Shown piece by piece: positions 29,750-40,860 of a DNA stretch of 41,507 nt. A program made the translations under genes and the position numbers. Where the stretch lies: the NCBI GenBank assembly GCA_003427395.1, contig BFEA01000311.1, positions 1,663,515 to 1,705,021 on the forward strand, written 5' to 3'. Under the pieces are notes generated by a model. It had not been told where the DNA came from and did no database searches. It saw only the letters and a program-made list of their open reading frames with translations. The stretch's first letter is position 1. Every line of letters begins with the position of its first letter. The stretch is from Chara braunii. Taxonomy: Eukaryota; Streptophyta; Charophyceae; Charales; Characeae.

Positions 29750-32700
29750 CTTAGTGTTTTTAGAGACGGATCCAAGAATCATTGTCCAAATCTACAGCAG
29801 TCTGTAGGATGCCTCTTCGCAGCAAAGTGCTGAGGAAGGCAAAAATGTCTGAGGCCGACCACACCACATTTGCTTTAATCTTAAGACTTTGTAAATCAAG
29901 CAAAGTTGCGTGGGAAAACCATCTCAACCCTGTCTCTTTTTGTTCCTCAAAGCGAACAAACGTGTCCCTTTTCGCCATATGAGCCTTGTCACCTGTTTCT
30001 GTAAGGGTTGCTTGTAGTCCAGGATCATAGTGCTTTAACAGGAAATCACGCGTATCCCGTTTGAATGTACAATCCCCAACACTTTGGTATTCGACATATG
30101 TTGACCATCCTCTCAGAGTGACACCCCCATATTGGTCTTGACCTATTGGTGAGAGACTCACCTCCCATTTCCCTCTTTTTTTCCTAACTGGTATGATGAG
30201 GTTGCCCTTAGGAGGTTGAGGTCTTATCATCTGTCCTCTTTCCAGCACATTCCTCATTTTTCACATTTTGCCTGCCTCTTGCTTTGTCAGTATAGAAGAG
30301 GAGTGTGACTCATCATTATGAATTATCCTTGGACTCGCATCCATGTGAGCTTGTTGTATAGACGATTGAACGTCATGAGTTGATTGCGAAGTCATCATAT
30401 CCTTTTCCTCTTTATTTGTTATGACTTCCCTCAGAGTGTCTTCTTTTTGCACTCCCCCCTCCTGAGATTGTTCTTGTGCTGACGTCTCTTGGTAAATCAT
30501 TTCTTGGTCAACCTGCGAGAGGAGTAGGCAGGTGCTTTTGACCTCCATGTCATTAGTGTTGATTGTGATATCATTCATTGCTATTACTTGTGATAATATT
30601 ATCTGTTCATTAGTATCTCTGTCTATTTCTTGCCCTGGAACTTCCACTTGGCTGTCAGTAAGAGAGGGAGACTGAAGAGCCGCCTGACCATTATTGTCCA
30701 CATAGATTATACTACCTTGTATTTCTTTTCTGTTATCTCCCTCGATGACAGGCTGTCCCTCTTAACTTGTTCTAAAGATCCCTTAGATTGCGGTTGAGAG
30801 GGCACCAAAGCTGTTGTCATCTTTATGTTTTTTTCCTCCTTACTTTCCTCTGGGGGAGGAGTGGGAGGTTGAAACATGTCCATTATTGCCTTGAACATAC
30901 GACGACTGATTATTGTCCATTTAGCTCCTTGTTGGAGTCAATCGGTCAATACCCGTTTCAAGGAAGGACCAGCATTCATTAAGTTAATAAGTTGTATATA
31001 GGAGGCGTCCCAGAACTCAGTAGTGGCTTCCCCATATTTTTCTTTTAGTTGTTGGAGAAACCATTCCGCCAGCTGTATCATTTTGTGTTCCACCGTGATG
31101 AGTTCTTCGTCTCCTGAAGGGGGAGCCTCAGTCATAGGACCATCTTCTACGGGTTGTTTTGAGTCAATGTCCATAGGCGCAGGCCAAAAAACTTCACTAA
31201 AAAGATCCTGCTGGAAGTCCCCTTCCTGCTTTTGAGACTGTGTTGTTTCCACAGACTGTAATGTCTGCGACGCTCCCCCTTTTGTACCTAACTTGGACCT
31301 CCATTTTTGTTGATGATGAGGCCTTCCTCTTATTATTATTTTCTTCTTTTTCTTTCCACTTCTCCTTGAGAGGGATAGATCTATTGAAGTTTCTTGTTCA
31401 TTGTTCAATTCTTGTTTCATTTTCAGATCTTTGTCTTGCTGATTTTCATCCTTTTAACCCTTCGTGGACTGAAGTGGCAAATTCTTGTTGTTGATGATGG
31501 ACTCAGCTTCATTTACATATTTTTGTGGATCTGGTTCTAGTGTAGATGATGCATTTTTTTCTTCTTTTTCCTGATCCGATTTAACTGAAGCTGTCATCTT
31601 TGACGAACTTGGTAAGGACTGAGACTTAGAGGGCAAGGGGTAGGAGGTGGAGGTGTTTTTGTTTACTACCCTATCTACTGATTCAGGAGGAGTCCAACTG
31701 TCTGGGGGCTTTGAATCCCAATTTGGATCCCCCTCTTTTTCCCACATCCATCCTTTTGATTTTGCGCCCTTGCCTCCCCCCTCGATGTATACCCATCCCT
31801 CGTGTCCCTGATCTACGGTCCTCCACAAATTACTTTTGAAAGGATCTCTGATCAACCTCCCTGTCGCCCTCTGTCTGCGTGTTGGGTTTTGTTCACATGT
31901 CTGATATGTACTGAGGTGACCGTAGGCTTTGCATCGGAAGCACCACGAACGCAGTTTGTGTGTTGTGTGAATGTGAAATTTCTTCCCCCCTACTCTATAA
32001 GGGATGACATCGTCCATGTTGAAAGGCAGATTTGAGGGATGATTAATGGCTAACATTAGGTAGTCATCCTTTCTTGCTGCAAAAGCTGGGGGGGGATCGA
32101 TAAACTCCACAATATCATGGATCTCCCCAAAATTATAAATAAATGCGGCTTGGATTTCTATTGGGATATGACGGAATTCCACCCAATAGAAATCTTCCAT
32201 CATCTGACGACGCCGCTCATCCGGACCCTATTTTTGAGGGGCCCATGGATATATCCGAACTTCTGATCGATCGCACCTCAACTTTCTCCATCCATCAATT
32301 ATTCTTTTGTCCCCTTCATGAAAACTAAGGATGGTAAAGACTGTCGATGAAACATGTTGTATAAGGAAGTCTTCTTGAGCAGCTTCTGGACTTCCTTTGA
32401 AGAACGTCAGTTTTCTACTTACTCATTTGATTTTCTCATTGACTGATTTGAATGTTGCATCATCATGAAATACCCAATTATTTGCATGTCATTGATAAAC
32501 TGCGTCTCGTTCTGCTAGCATTTGGGGTGGGTAAGCTTTCACCATCGTCTTCTTTCCCCCACTGTTTACCACCCTGTTTTCTGATGGGCAGATAAATTTA
32601 GATAAGAAAAAGGCTCTTGCTGAGGACAAATTAGACAGGGGGATTTGAAGGGGTGAGGCATGTTGATTTGTTCTTTTATTTCTAGTGTTTTATTATGAAA

Positions 32701-32770
32701 AAGACCTTTTGTCTTTTCACCCCATGAAGAAGGAGATCCCCTCATACTGGTATTTTGCATTACAGAGGAA
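29750..32770 (-). pseudogene. LINE ORF1, copy 2 (RNA-binding protein with zinc knuckle), broken
   Basis: ORF1 proteins bind the LINE RNA. On the minus strand: a DUF4283-like N-terminal region (about 32210-32480, with FHDDATFKSV and FFKGSPEAAQEDF); a frame at 31454-32203 with VEFRHIPIEIQAAFIYNFG, then a zinc knuckle CFRCKAYGHLSTYQTC (CX2CX4HX6C, one or two residues longer than the usual spacing); a Gln/Glu/Ser-rich linker (30261-31420); and a C-terminal block with KRDTFVRFEEQKETGL (29760-30257), which is also kept in copy 1 near 6150. Frame changes occur between these parts. Confidence 0.65.
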
Positions 32771-33960
32771 AGTAGTTGGGAGTCAGTCTTTTAATCTGAT
32801 GAGGGTAGGTGCTCATTTCCTAATACCATCCTACCCCGGCCTTTGGCCCCCTCATCACTGATTCTTCTCTCTTTGGTCATATATCAATTTTCCCCTTCTT
32901 CCCCCACTTCCTCTTCTTCCCCCTCTCCCCTATCCCTTTTCCCTTCTTCCTTTTTCTTTTCTTTCTCCCTTGCTCCATCCCACTGCCTCTTGTAGTGAAG
33001 AAAAACACCGATCATACTGGGATAGCATCTATCTTTGCAGATTTGTATTAGAAAGAGTTAGGGAGTTGTGACCTTGTGAATCGATTTCCAGTGTATGTAT
33101 CATACTGTTTGTCTCCTTCATAATCGTATGATTAGTTTCAACCCTTCCTCCCTCTTTCCCATACAATGGATTAGTCACCATGGCCTGGGATTGGTGATTA
33201 TTGCTCTCCCCACCACTCCCCACTCTCGAGGAGATAAGGAAGTTCATGGGAGAGGAGTTGATCTGCTGCTTTGTGGCCAATGCAGAGTTGAGAGTGATTT
33301 AAAATACTTTTTGTGTAGCCCGCTCTTCTTCTGTTAAGACTTCACCCTCTGAGGAGACCGACATTGGCTGAATCATTTTTGTCAATGCAGCTTGTGTCTG
33401 TTTGCCTTGCATGACTTGTTTAATTGGTGTATGAAATTGCCTGGTTGCCATCTGTCTCATAGCCCCTCGAAACATCATCATTGAGTCCACATGTCGGTGG
33501 ACCCTTTGGTGACGAATAACGCGGGTCATATTGATATGAAGTCTCCCCAATCAAATGGAAATCCGTAAGTAGAAGGAGACTGCTAGTATTCAAACACCAC
33601 TTCTTCCTTCTTAATATTTATATTTATAATTATTTATATATATATTTTTATTTATTTTAATTATAATTTCTGTCTCTTTTTCCTTTTCTTTTTTGGCTGG
33701 GAGGAACCACTCTAGAAGAAGGGAGCAGAGAATAGGACAGGCGAGGGATGGGAGGGAGAGACGAGGTGCTTCACTGTAGTGTCGACTGCCCTTGTCCGCT
33801 CCCTCCTGATACTTTCTTCTTTCTCTGTCGAATGTATGTTCCTCTAACATGCTGAAAGCATTTAGCCACGTGGCACGCCCTTCATGTCTTGAGTTATCAA
33901 ACCTTTGCTTTCCGTAACTCACTCTCTTACTTAAACAGTCAACCCTTCTCCTGATTAATC
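32771..33960 (-). other. Probable 5' part of LINE copy 2, boundary uncertain
   Basis: Minus-strand frames at 33029-33280 and 33299-33550 are Met/Gln/Ser-rich and may be the ORF1 N-terminus or 5' UTR. An AT-rich patch lies at 33615-33665 and a 60-codon coding-like stretch at about 33750-33920 (KQRFDNSRHEGRATWLNAF). C/T-rich tracts fill 32880-32980. I cannot place the transcription start. Confidence 0.4.
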
Positions 33961-34330
33961 CTTCCTCATTGAGGAATGAATATCACTTCTCCGAGAGAAT
34001 ACAACACCCTATTGGAGTAGCCACGATACTCACCCTATCGGAGTAGCCACGATACTCCTCCTGACAGCTGCTAAAATAACACCACCTCTCTGTTCTTCCC
34101 CAAAGCAGCCACGAAAGAGAGAGAGAGTCAACCCCTCTCCTGATGACTCTGTCCCCATACTCCCTGTTCTTCCCCAAAGCAGTCACGAAAGAGAGAGAGA
34201 GTCAACCCCTCTCCTGATTAATCTGTCCCCATAGAGGAATGGATATCCAAAAAACCCGTAGCGTCAGTCTTCAATGCCACCTCATCATTGGGTTGAGGGG
34301 AGTGATCGCCTAATCGAGGTAGCCACGATA
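33940..34330. repeat. Short tandem repeats, several families
   Basis: GTAGCCACGATACTC occurs near 34016, 34045 and 34320. A unit with CTGTTCTTCCCCAAAGCAG, CACGAAAGAGAGAGAGAG and TCAACCCCTCTCCTGAT occurs near 34090 and 34162 (period about 72 bp), and a partial copy with TCAACCCTTCTCCTGATTAA is near 33938. Confidence 0.8.
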
Positions 34331-34479
34331 CTCCACGTTACAGCACTACCACTCAACCATATATAATTTTTGCCCAGCAAATTCACTCGCGACGTACGAT
34401 AAGCATAACCAAACACACGATAAAGCTCCCACTCAACCCCACGATAAGTCTCCCCGATAGTGATCTTCGCGAAAACCGC

Positions 34480-34860
34480 ATTTACTTTCTCTTTCCAAGC
34501 GCTGCTCCCGGGGAGACACGTGATAACTCACCTCGATCATAGCGTTTCCACTTGGACGTGATAGCTCAATCACTCGAATGTGTGATCTCCTCCAAGCGCT
34601 GCTCCCGGGGAGACACGTGACAACTCACCTCGATCATAGCATTTCCACTTGGACGTGATAGCTCAATCACTCGAAGGCGTGATCTCCTTCCAATCACTGC
34701 TCGTTTCCACTTGTACGTGATAGCACATTCAGTCAAAGGCGTGATCTCCTTTCAATCACTGCTCCTGGGGAGACACGTGGCATCGCACCTTACTCATAGC
34801 TTTTTCACTTCGGACGTGATAGCACATTCACTCCAAAGCGTGGTAGCTGCTATGGCATTC
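34480..34860. repeat. Satellite-like array, unit about 105 bp
   Basis: Three to four units, each with CTGCTCCCGGGGAGACACGTG, a CTCATAGC block, TTTCCACTTGGACGTGATAGC and GTGATCTCCTTCCAA, start near 34498, 34598, 34694 (shortened) and 34757. The first two are almost identical and the later ones diverge. Each full unit carries a CACGTG and a GACGTGA. Confidence 0.85.
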
Positions 34861-34884
34861 CAATTCTAACGTGCGATATCGTTT

Positions 34885-35220
34885 CCCATTTGAGCTGACG
34901 ATAATACTCCCTCGCGGAAACACTATTATTGTCTATTTGCCCGGTTGATATTGTTTACTATTTCTAACGTACGAAAGCGATCCCACTTGATTGCTTTCTC
35001 CCTTTCGTACTCACAATCTTAGCATTTTCAATCGGACATGCTATAACATTCCTATTGTGACATGCACTTGTGCTCCCATATGAGCTCATGATAACACTCC
35101 CTCGCGATAGCACTGTCACTTAAACACGAGTACTGTCTATTTGTCCAGCATATATTATTTACTATTTCTAACTCACGAAAGCGATCCCACTTGATTGCGT
35201 TCCCACCAATCTCACCCCAA
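34885..35220. repeat. Direct repeat, period about 185 bp
   Basis: ACTCCCTCGCG, GTCTATTTG, TTTACTATTTCTAAC and GAAAGCGATCCCACTTGATT occur in order at about 34906-35007 and again at about 35094-35198, with an insertion difference between the first two blocks. Confidence 0.8.
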
Positions 35221-35439
35221 CTACATTTCCTTACAACTCTATCTTACGTGGCTCCCATCTTACCACTAGGAATTCTTACATATTGGCCACGTGTCGCATT
35301 GACGAGGACTCCTCCCCCGTCATTGCTTCCACAACGAAGATCAAAATATGAAATGCAAACTCACTACCAAAACGCGGTCACTCCCTTCAATAAAGAGCGC
35401 TCACTAGTAGCACTTTTTAAGATTCTCCGATCACACGCC

Positions 35440-35800
35440 CCGAAACTCGGCCTCTTGTTCTTTCGGAATATCAGCACGTCATTTCGCCCACGATCAACAC
35501 TCCCTTAGATTTGTTGCACATTGGCTTGCGACAACGAGACCCCCACTTGAACGCGTATTATTCTACTACCCTTGATGATGTCCGGTTACGACACGTATCT
35601 CCCAACCATGTGATTTATATTGATTCCGCTCCCCCCATAACTCACCCTTACCTCATTCTCAGACGACCCTCTCTTACACATTGGCCGCATGCAGAACTCA
35701 TGAAAAGGCACACTTCACGCCGAATCTCGACCTCTTGTTCTATCGGAATATCATCAATACTTGCCTAGATTTGTTGCATCTTGCCCACATTCAGCATTGA
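35440..35800. repeat. Degenerate direct repeat
   Basis: CCTCTTGTTCTWTCGGAATATCA followed later by CTTAGATTTGTTGCA or CCTAGATTTGTTGCA occurs near 35450-35520 and 35730-35780. ACATATTGGCC and ACACATTGGCC blocks near 35277 and 35679 may belong to the same older unit. No gene seen. Confidence 0.6.
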
Positions 35801-36049
35801 CAACAAAACACGATTCTCGAAATCAATAGAGACACATCGACAACTCAACAAATTCTTTGTTTCGTCCGCTCATACTTGGAGTCACTTCCTCGATCAACCT
35901 CAATACGTAACGCTGTCCATCGGGTAACACCACCATCATAACCATGAGCGAGGGTCCGCGGTCTGTTGCCACTCCCACCCTCGACAACGCTCCCAGCCTC
36001 TACACTCATAAAGGTTTCATTTTGCATCCGTTAATCTCAATTTTTGACC
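35801..36049. other. Unassigned sequence
   Basis: No gene or repeat was recognised in this stretch. Confidence 0.4.
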
Positions 36050-38193
36050 CCCCTTGCTCCGATTTTTCCTTTGCAGCCCATTTTCTGCATAGAGTTCCTT
36101 GAGACTTTATTTTCTCTTACTTGGCTAGTCCGAGATATCTCGGACTACAAGTTAAACCTGCTTTCTTTATTTCTTTCTTCTTTTTTCTCTGAATTCCTCT
36201 CGCCTTAACTCTACTAGTGTTTGCACTAGTAATTGCTAGTATTTTTCACCGCTAAATCAAGATCCTGACAATGCATCTTGCTTTGACCGTGCATCTTGCT
36301 TTGTTTGCCCATTCCTCACATTGGTCCACAGTTCCCTAGGGACAACTCAGGTCTCTGCCACTCATTCCACACTAGTCTTATTTTCTACTCTCGCCAGTAG
36401 TCTTGCCGACATATGTCTCAATTTTGGACTACTTTAATTTGGGCTCATTTAGTCTCTGGCATCGTCCCTCATGACGTTTCATTTTTATTTGGGGCTTCCT
36501 AGCCCTCGACAGTCCCAATCTCCCCTTCCCATGTGTCTCAAGTGTGTCAAATATTTTCGGTCGCTAGATCTTTATCCCATGGTTGTCATTTACTGTATCC
36601 ACTTAATCTATGCTTAAGACACCTCTTTTTAGTGTTTTTGAGTATGTCAAGGCTCATTTTTCCTTGGCCTTGACACCCCCATGCAGTCCGTTAATTCTTG
36701 GTGTGCAATGCTGGTCATTTTTCTAGCCTCATTGCTCCAAAACTTGCCCCAAACTGAAACAAAATTGGGCGACGCATTTTCAAGTGCATCCGGGCTCAAT
36801 ATTGGTTTCGGATGTACTTGAAACATGTGTTTTCTTCTCCTCTTACAATCCGTTGTATACCAGTTGCAAGAGGTCTTGACTTTCTTTTATTTTCTCGAGA
36901 AAACCCAAAGAAAAATCAAGATACTTTGCAACCAATTCACCTATGATGAATCCAGTCAAGAACGCATCCTCTTAGTGACCGTTTTTTATCGTTAGCGATC
37001 AATTTTTTCCTTTCTTTTTCTTTTTCTTTTTTATTTTTTTTCCTACAAGATTTGGACAATAGGGACGTGACAGTCCCTACTGTACAAATCCCTACGGACA
37101 TCCAACTCACCTCCTCCTTCTCATCCTCTTTTGTCTCATTCTCCCTCATTTTTCTCTTTTTTTATTTATTTATTTTTTTATTTTATAACATGACAAGTGT
37201 CAACTAGCTGTTGAGACTTTTTATAGGCCCTAGATCTTGATTAAGGCCTACATCATGGTCTAGGGGCAGTCCGTTATTTGTGGAGCCGCAACTATGGTAC
37301 CCCCATATTTACGGGAGCCCATTTTTGCCTCTGTTAGTCCCAAACGGTTGCCCCCTATGCCACTTTCCCTTGGTAGTTTATTTCTTACATAGAGTCTCTA
37401 GAGGCTCTAGCCTCTATAGCTTGGCTGGTTCGAGATATCTCAGACTGCAATCTAGGCCCTCCTACATTATTTCTTCCCTCCTTTACCTCTGAAAATTTTC
37501 TCGTGTGATACTAGTGTTTACACTAGTAGTGTTAATTTTTTGAGTTGCTAGATTTCGATATTGACGATGCATATCTTTTTGATCATTCATTCTTCATGCC
37601 ACCCCATAGTTATCTTGGGGCAACTCAAGTCCCCGACACTTATCTCGTACTAGTCCTCGACACAACCCGTCGGTCCCGGTGTCAATTCGTGATTATTTTT
37701 ATTTGAGCCCACGTAGTCCCCGACACCACTCCCCATGTCGTCTCATTTGGGACTCCCCAGTCCCCGACAGTCTCAATTTCCTTCTTCCGATGCATCCAAC
37801 TGTGCTGAATATTCTTGGTCACTTGATTTTTATCTCACGGTCAACATTCACCGCCGCAATTCGCTCCTAGGCTCATTTTCCTTTGGCCTCGGCACTCCCT
37901 TGCGGTCCGTTGAATCGAGGAGTGCAATAGTGACAATTTTCCTAGTCTCATTGCCCTCACACTTGCCTAAAACTGAAACAAAATGGAGCAGCACATCCCC
38001 AAGTGCATCCGGACCCAATATTCGGAAATGATGTACTTGAAACATGTATTTGCTTTACTTTTTGTGATCCGTTGTATCACGGCCTACTTCCTTCTTGTTT
38101 TATCTTGTTTTTATCTCCGAAAATCAAGAAAATCAAGGCATTTTGTAATTGTTTCATCCCAGGATGAATTCGGTCACAAAATGTACTTAAAAC

Positions 38194-38435
38194 TTGTGTA
38201 GCATCGTGTTCGCGTTCGGTGACCGAACCCGAACGTTTGGGACCGAACTTAAACGAGCGCCAAAACTCTCCGAACACGAACATAAAAATATTTAAAAAAC
38301 AACCAAAAAAAAAAACAGTTCTCAAAAAAATTTGAAACAACTATATGTTATGTAAAATAATAATACAAACAACTTTTGCCTTGGAGGTATGGTCAAATTC
38401 GTAACCCAACTCGAGTTAAAAATCAAAAACAAAAA

Positions 38436-38478
<43 letters not shown>

Positions 38479-38578
38479 TGAATATGTTCGGCCAAACTCA
38501 TTCGGGTGGTGTTCGGCCAAACAACCGAACATGTTTGGACGTTCGGAAAAGCTCCGAACATGTTCGGTGTGCTACATA
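38194..38578. mobile_element. MITE-like insertion with 9-bp target-site duplication
   Basis: ACTTAAAAC flanks it at 38185-38193 and 38579-38587. The empty site is seen in the related units as ACTTGAAACATGTGT. The inside ends are TTGTGTAGCA on the left and, as reverse complement on the right, TATGTAGCA, a weak inverted pair. Both subterminal regions are dense in CCGAAC/GTTCGG motifs, with GAACATGTTCGG near the right end. The middle is A-rich with a (TA)n run (38439-38474). There is no transposase. The length of 385 bp and an 8-9 bp duplication suit hAT or Mutator-type MITEs. Confidence 0.75.
38439..38474. repeat. (TA)n microsatellite
   Basis: About 36 bases of alternating TA inside the MITE-like insertion. 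Confidence 0.9.
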
Positions 38579-38990
38579 ACTTAAAACATGTGTTTTCTTT
38601 TCCTCCAAGTGTCCGTTTTTGTCCATTTTGTCTCAACTGCATCTAGACTTGATGCAGTCTTGTTTAAGGCACCTAGACCTCTTTTGTGGAGGAACAAGTT
38701 GGCCATGATATGGCGGCTTGCCCTTTTTCACTCCCACACTCTCCTACCTTTCTCATTCTCCCTCTAGGTTTTTTTATCCTCACCTTTGTAGACCGTTATA
38801 TTCCCGATCACACTAGAACCTCATTTTCCCGGTTCAGTCTACCTGGGTGCTCCAAAACTAAGGCTTTTGCGATCCATTGTATCCCTTTTGAGTCCCTTCT
38901 CAATTTTAAGGTCTAGAAGCCTCGAAATTGAGACTCTCCCTTTTTTTTTTCTAGCCTTATTCATTTTGGCTCCCAAGGGCCACTTATTTG

Positions 38991-40860
38991 GCTGATTGTC
39001 CGTGCTTGGGCACTTGCTAAGGTGATACCTACTAGTCCTTTTGCACCCTCCTTGCTTGGTTTATGACCTTTTTTTTTCTCATGCCGTATTCAGATGACCT
39101 CCTAGGCCACATGGTAGGACCTCATTTGTCGACACTTTTTTTCTTGTGGCATTAGCATCTGGTTATTATTTTTCTGGCAGTCTTCCTTCTTCAAAAAATT
39201 CAAGAAGAAGGGTCGTCTTTACTCATTCCCTGCAACACTTTGTTAGTCGCAACTTCACGGTTCATTCCTAGATTTAAGGCTTTGGTGGTCTCGGGCCCCA
39301 TCTTGGGTCCTTGACACCAACGATCCCGTTTTAGTCCTTCCTCTAATATTTTTCTTCTTCCTTGCCTCCTCATTCCGGATTCCTTTGTTATGCATATTTT
39401 AGCCATATATCACATCGCATGGGTTGAGACTTGATTCGGAAACCAAAGCTCTCGACAACGTTTATGTGAGTGGGATGTACGAGAAGCCATTACCAAGATC
39501 GACGAACGCTACTATTTTCCTCCCAAAAAAAGGTGCTCTGGACTCGTAGGCGTTGATTTTGTTATTATCAATACCCACTTTCCCCCGTACTTCTTATTGT
39601 TGTCTTTTAGAATTGATTGTGATTTCGTGAAAGGCGGTGACACCTCATTGGCCGAACACTCTGTGTAGCGATTGTTGTTGCATCGAGTGTTATCAAGAAA
39701 AAAGGTTCCACTACCGAACAAGTGGCAAAGATTAATACAAGAAAACAGCGACCCGACTGAGGCCGTCCACTCCCGATTCCGGCAACAAGTGGCGCAGGGA
39801 TTTAATTCGAAAACGAGATTTGATGTGTGTACCCCGTCCTTTCCTTGCGAAAAGACGACGAGTGGCCCCCCTGGAAGTTCAAAGACATTTTTTTGATTAA
39901 GTATTTGTTTGAAAGCAACGCGCGCTCTTTCTTTCATGCGCGACTATAACCCTTTCTCGCTAAAACTTAACCACATGGGGGGTTTCAGTGTTATCTGTGG
40001 CAACTCAATTTTTCGAAAAATCCTTGGTACACCCCATTCAGAGGAGAGTTTCACGGCCTTATCCGCATTGTTCACCACTCCGACCGGAAGACAGCACAAG
40101 GCGTGAGGTTGAACGTCACATGTAGACCTACGTTTCCAACATCACTGTAGGTCAGAGTTTCCAAGATTTTTCAGGCTTCCTGCTACCTCCTCGGGTGGTT
40201 ACAAAATTCGCTTGAATTGCGACAAGGAGCCCATCATGTTCAAGAACAAGCATGTGAAAATACACACCCTTTCTTATTCTTTTCTTTTCTGGCAGGCGTG
40301 TTTGCCTATAGGTTTTGGAAAACTTTATGTCTGCCTTTCCAAAAGTCGCGGCCCATATGTGGAATCTTGACCTTATTTGACATTCTTGCTCTCTGGGGCT
40401 ACGAGTAGGCCCAAATCTTTTGAATTATTTTTTTATTTTTAACATTATATTTTTCTTTCAAGTTTTTTTTTCACCTTTCACTACCAACCTACCACTACTC
40501 CTAAGGCTATATAGAGGGACTGCATGTTGCTAATGCTAATCAGAGATGGGGTGGGGCCACCGGTGCGGGCCTGACTGACGCAAAGACTGAGCATTTTTGC
40601 TAGTGAATATACCTTCTTTCTCATCATTCCCCAACCCCTATCTAGTAGCATCAGTGTCAAAGGTCCAGACACCACAGACAACCCACTCACACTCTCACCC
40701 ATGTTGGTCAAAAAATGTTCATAGTTATCAAGCACTATGTATCATTTGCGGTCATGACCGAGGGTCTGCTAACCTCATGCGGTTAGGATTATGGTCGTGG
40801 GGGCCAACTGCGCGAGCCAAGTGCGGCCGCAAACCCCCGACATTTTAATTCTTAGGATGA
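38991..40860. other. No gene recognised; possible retroelement relic near 39420-39530
   Basis: One short plus-strand stretch (39460-39530) reads WDVREAITKIDERYYFPP, which loosely recalls the zinc-binding region of gypsy integrases. A 141-codon minus-strand frame (39512-39937) and a 74-codon plus-strand frame (39672-39896) overlap and neither has a known domain. The rest is C/T-rich or mixed sequence. Confidence 0.3.

Larger units (their letters stand above)
24760..33550 (-). mobile_element. L1-like LINE retrotransposon, copy 2, near full length
   Basis: On the minus strand from about 33550 to a poly(A) end at 24772-24760: long ORF1 region with zinc knuckle, ORF2 (endonuclease, RT, zf-RVT, C-terminal domain) and a 390-base 3' UTR. 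It inserted into gypsy RT at its 3' side. The 5' boundary is not sharp, lying between about 33550 and 33960, and no target-site duplication was identified. Stops in ORF2 make it inactive, but it is better preserved than copy 1. Confidence 0.85.
36050..38990 (+). repeat. Degenerate tandem array, unit about 1.27 kb, at least three partial units
   Basis: Unit 1 (about 36050-36980) and unit 2 (about 37330-38195) share, in order: a GGCT..TCCGAGATATCTC block (36122 and 37423), TACTAGTGTTTRCACTAGTA (36212 and 37510), GGCTCATTTTTCCTTGGCCT-type, a CAAGTGCATCCGG block (36781 and 37999), GATGTACTTGAAACATGT (36808 and 38030) and ATCCGTTGTAT (36848 and 38067). Unit 3 is partial: ACTTAAAACATGTGTTTTC, split by the MITE-like insertion, then blocks near 38640-38890. 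Identity between units is moderate. No protein frame is conserved, so this is a satellite-like or LTR-derived array. Confidence 0.7.

Noticed and set aside
33940-34860. CRISPR-like array
   Set aside because: Units are contiguous tandem repeats without unique spacers of constant size, and the DNA is eukaryotic.
39512-39937. 141-codon frame on the minus strand as a gene
   Set aside because: No recognisable domain, an overlapping open frame on the other strand, and no supporting context; left unannotated.
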